Source: an uncultured Sphingobium sp.
Lineage (GTDB): Bacteria > Pseudomonadota > Alphaproteobacteria > Sphingomonadales > Sphingomonadaceae
Length of the DNA: 8,487 nt
Direction: 5' to 3'
NCBI GenBank assembly: GCA_913773715.1
Contig: CAJYHD010000118.1
Span: 1 to 8,487, forward strand
The notes beneath the pieces were generated by a model. It made no database searches. It saw only the letters and a program-made list of their open reading frames with translations, and had not been told where the DNA came from. Below are positions 6,495 to 8,487 of this stretch, piece by piece (position 1 is the stretch's first letter; every line of letters begins with the position of its first letter). The translations under genes and the position numbers were made by a program.

Positions 6495-7411
6495 ACCAGC
6501 ACCTCATCCATCAGCGATCCAGTGACGGGCGTAATGACCTGCGGCTCGCCACGCGCGGCGATGAAGGCGGGACGTGGCCGATCGACGCCGAAAGGCGCGT
6601 CCAGCCGGTTCGACACCGCATTATAGACCAGGAAGGCATTGGCACGCGGGAACGGCGTGATGTTGCCGTTCGATCCGTGCATGATGTTGCAATCGAAGAT
6701 CACTACCGACCCCGGCTTGCTGGTCGGCGCGACGATGCCGTGATGATGCGCAAGCTCGGCCAGACTATCCTCATCGGGAACGCCATATTCCTGGCGCTTG
6801 AGAGACTGGCGATAATGGTCTTCCGGCGTTTCGCCGACGCAGGTCAAAAACTGGCGATGCGATCGGGGGATCAGCATCAGCGGGCCGTTGTGCGGTGTGT
6901 TTTCGGCCAGCAGTACCGACATGGACAGCGCGCGCATCCGCGGCATGCCATCCTCCACATGCCAGGTCTCGAAATCGCTGTGCCAGTAAAATTCCTTGCC
7001 CTGGAAACCGGGCTTATAGTTGAGCCGCGACTGGTGGATATACACGTCATCTCCCAGCAGGAAGCGGGCGACGCCAGCGAGACGCGCGTCCGCCGCCAGC
7101 CGCTCGATCACCCGGCTCTGGGCATGGATGCGGAAAATCGAACGGACTTCCTTGCCGTCCGGTTCGGTGACGACCGTTTCGGCTTCCAGCTCATCGGGAT
7201 CACCCAACAGCTTGCCGGCCTCGCGCTGGAGGAAGGCGACTTCCTCGTCGGAGAAAATATTCTCCAGCACGAGATAGCCGTCGCGATCGAAGGCATCCGT
7301 CTGGTTGCGGCTGATCGGCGCGTCTGCGCTCCAGTCGGCATGCACGACCGGATCATGACGCGGCAAAAATTCCGCCATGGCGGCATGGCGGGACGGGTAG
7401 ATGTCTTTCAT
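6491..7411 (-). CDS. ectD: Ectoine 5-hydroxylase EctD
   Basis: A 306-residue cytoplasmic Fe(II)/2-oxoglutarate dioxygenase of the PhyH superfamily that hydroxylates ectoine to 5-hydroxyectoine using O2. The EctD signature is intact: QSRLNYKPGFQGKEFYWHSD (127-146) continuing into FETWHVEDGMP. The iron-binding facial triad is His144, Asp146 and His245 (MHGSNGN), and Arg256 (FPRANAF) is the expected 2-oxoglutarate carboxylate ligand. Length, residue numbering and much of the sequence agree with what I remember of the structurally studied Sphingopyxis alaskensis enzyme. The start at 7411 has a very strong purine-rich site, GGGGGGAG (7423-7416), 4 bases upstream. It is separated from ectC by 73 bases holding a hairpin, so its level may be set independently, and it overlaps ask_ect by 4 bases. 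Its presence shows that the cell makes hydroxyectoine as well as ectoine. Confidence 0.98.
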   Translation of the reverse strand: MKDIYPSRHAAMAEFLPRHDPVVHADWSADAPISRNQTDAFDRDGYLVLENIFSDEEVAFLQREAGKLLGDPDELEAETVVTEPDGKEVRSIFRIHAQSRVIERLAADARLAGVARFLLGDDVYIHQSRLNYKPGFQGKEFYWHSDFETWHVEDGMPRMRALSMSVLLAENTPHNGPLMLIPRSHRQFLTCVGETPEDHYRQSLKRQEYGVPDEDSLAELAHHHGIVAPTSKPGSVVIFDCNIMHGSNGNITPFPRANAFLVYNAVSNRLDAPFGVDRPRPAFIAARGEPQVITPVTGSLMDEVLV

Positions 7412-7448
7412 GGAACTCCCCCCTTTTAAGTCTGAGGTAATAAGGGCG

Positions 7449-7474
7449 TGGCTTGCTCGGGCAGCCCCAAGCCA
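7449..7474 (-). other. Hairpin in the ectC-ectD intergenic region
   Basis: A 7-bp stem TGGCTTG (7449-7455) pairs with CAAGCCA (7468-7474). An inner 3-bp stem GGG (7459-7461)/CCC (7465-7467) closes a CAG loop, with a 3-base bulge at 7456-7458. In the transcript it lies 11 bases after the ectC stop and about 37 bases before the ectD start. No T-run follows it, so it does not look like a terminator. It could be a processing or 3'-stability element that sets the ratio of ectABC to ectD mRNA. The structure is seen; the function is inferred. Confidence 0.4.
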
Positions 7475-7484
7475 GCATCACGCA

Positions 7485-7898
7485 TCAGTCGGCAAGTACA
7501 GGCTCGCGCGCCGCACTTGTGTCGGCAGGGTAAACACCATTCTCGTCATGCACTTCCTTGCCGGTGACCGGCGGGTTGAAAGTGCAGGCGCAAAGGATAT
7601 CGGTTTGGGGTCGCACGATATGCTGGTCATGAGCATTGAGCGCGTACATGACGCCAGGCGCCAAATGATGGGTGACGCCGGTGCCCAGATCCTCGATAGT
7701 GCCCGTACCCTTGAGTACCAGCACAGCCTCCAGATGATTCTGGTAATGCATGTGCAACTCCTCTCCAGCGTACATGGTGGTGACGTGGAAGGAAAAACCC
7801 ATATCGTCGTCCTTCAGCAGGAGACGGGCGCTTTCCCAGCCGCTGGACTTCACATTGCGGTCGGACTTGCGGATGTCCTGAAGCTTGCGAACGATCAT
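7485..7898 (-). CDS. ectC: L-ectoine synthase EctC
   Basis: A 137-residue cupin enzyme that cyclises N-gamma-acetyl-L-2,4-diaminobutyrate to ectoine with loss of water, the last step of ectoine formation in the cytoplasm. It starts with the family-typical MIVRKLQDI. The residues reported as iron ligands in EctC are all present at the expected positions: Glu57 (HLEAVLV), Tyr85 (MYALNAHD) and His93 (DQHIV). The substrate-site candidates Trp21, Arg25, Thr40, Tyr52, His55, Phe107 and Glu115 are also present. Length is normal for the family (about 130 residues). The ribosome site GAGGAG (7913-7908) is 9 bases before the ATG, and the gene begins 15 bases after the ectB stop, so the two are co-transcribed. 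A 73-base gap with a hairpin precedes ectD. Identification is unambiguous. Confidence 0.98.
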   Translation of the reverse strand: MIVRKLQDIRKSDRNVKSSGWESARLLLKDDDMGFSFHVTTMYAGEELHMHYQNHLEAVLVLKGTGTIEDLGTGVTHHLAPGVMYALNAHDQHIVRPQTDILCACTFNPPVTGKEVHDENGVYPADTSAAREPVLAD

Positions 7899-7913
7899 GT
7901 TTGAAATCTCCTC

Positions 7914-8487
<574 letters not shown>

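Noticed and set aside
6215..7429. Long plus-strand open frame (404 codons) opposite ectD and the ask_ect start
   Set aside because: It is antisense to two genes with complete family motifs. Its translation is Arg/Pro/His-rich with no recognisable domain, as expected from the opposite strand of high-GC codons.
7449..7474. ectC-ectD hairpin as an intrinsic terminator
   Set aside because: No T-run follows it on the minus strand, and the operon clearly continues into ectD with a strong ribosome site.

Overview
The window is high-GC DNA that reads as chromosomal sequence of a sphingomonad (Alphaproteobacteria, Sphingobium/Novosphingobium/Sphingopyxis-like). This is an inference from the GC-rich codon usage and from how closely the EctD protein resembles the one I remember from Sphingopyxis alaskensis. 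No rRNA, tRNA, insertion sequence or CRISPR array is visible.

Right part (about 2472-8487, all minus strand): an ectoine/hydroxyectoine operon entered from its 5' side. The order in the direction of transcription is ectB (C-terminal part only, cut by the window edge), ectC, ectD and ask_ect, followed by two major facilitator genes: a YcaD-like MFS protein and a ProP-like MHS-family transporter. ectA, the start of ectB and the operon promoter must lie beyond position 8487. The genes are tightly packed. ectD/ask_ect and the two MFS genes each overlap by 4 bases (ATGA), ectB/ectC are 15 bases apart and ask_ect/YcaD-like 19 bases apart. The only sizeable gap is 73 bases between ectC and ectD, and it can form a hairpin. 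The enzymes convert aspartate-derived L-2,4-diaminobutyrate to ectoine and then 5-hydroxyectoine. Ask_Ect supplies aspartyl phosphate, and the two transporters plausibly move compatible solutes across the inner membrane.

Left part (1-2404): a small carbohydrate-type cassette around a divergent intergenic region (433-712). Leftward runs the start of an exported protein with a signal peptide and a LamG/concanavalin-like domain, cut by the window edge. Rightward runs a short-chain dehydrogenase and, 3 bases later, a five-bladed beta-propeller glycosidase of the GH130/GH43 type. The intergenic region holds a near-perfect 16-bp palindrome with a central CpG (507-522) that looks like a LacI/GalR-family operator, so sugar-responsive divergent control is likely.

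The two operons converge on a 67-base spacer (2405-2471) in which I see no convincing intrinsic terminator.
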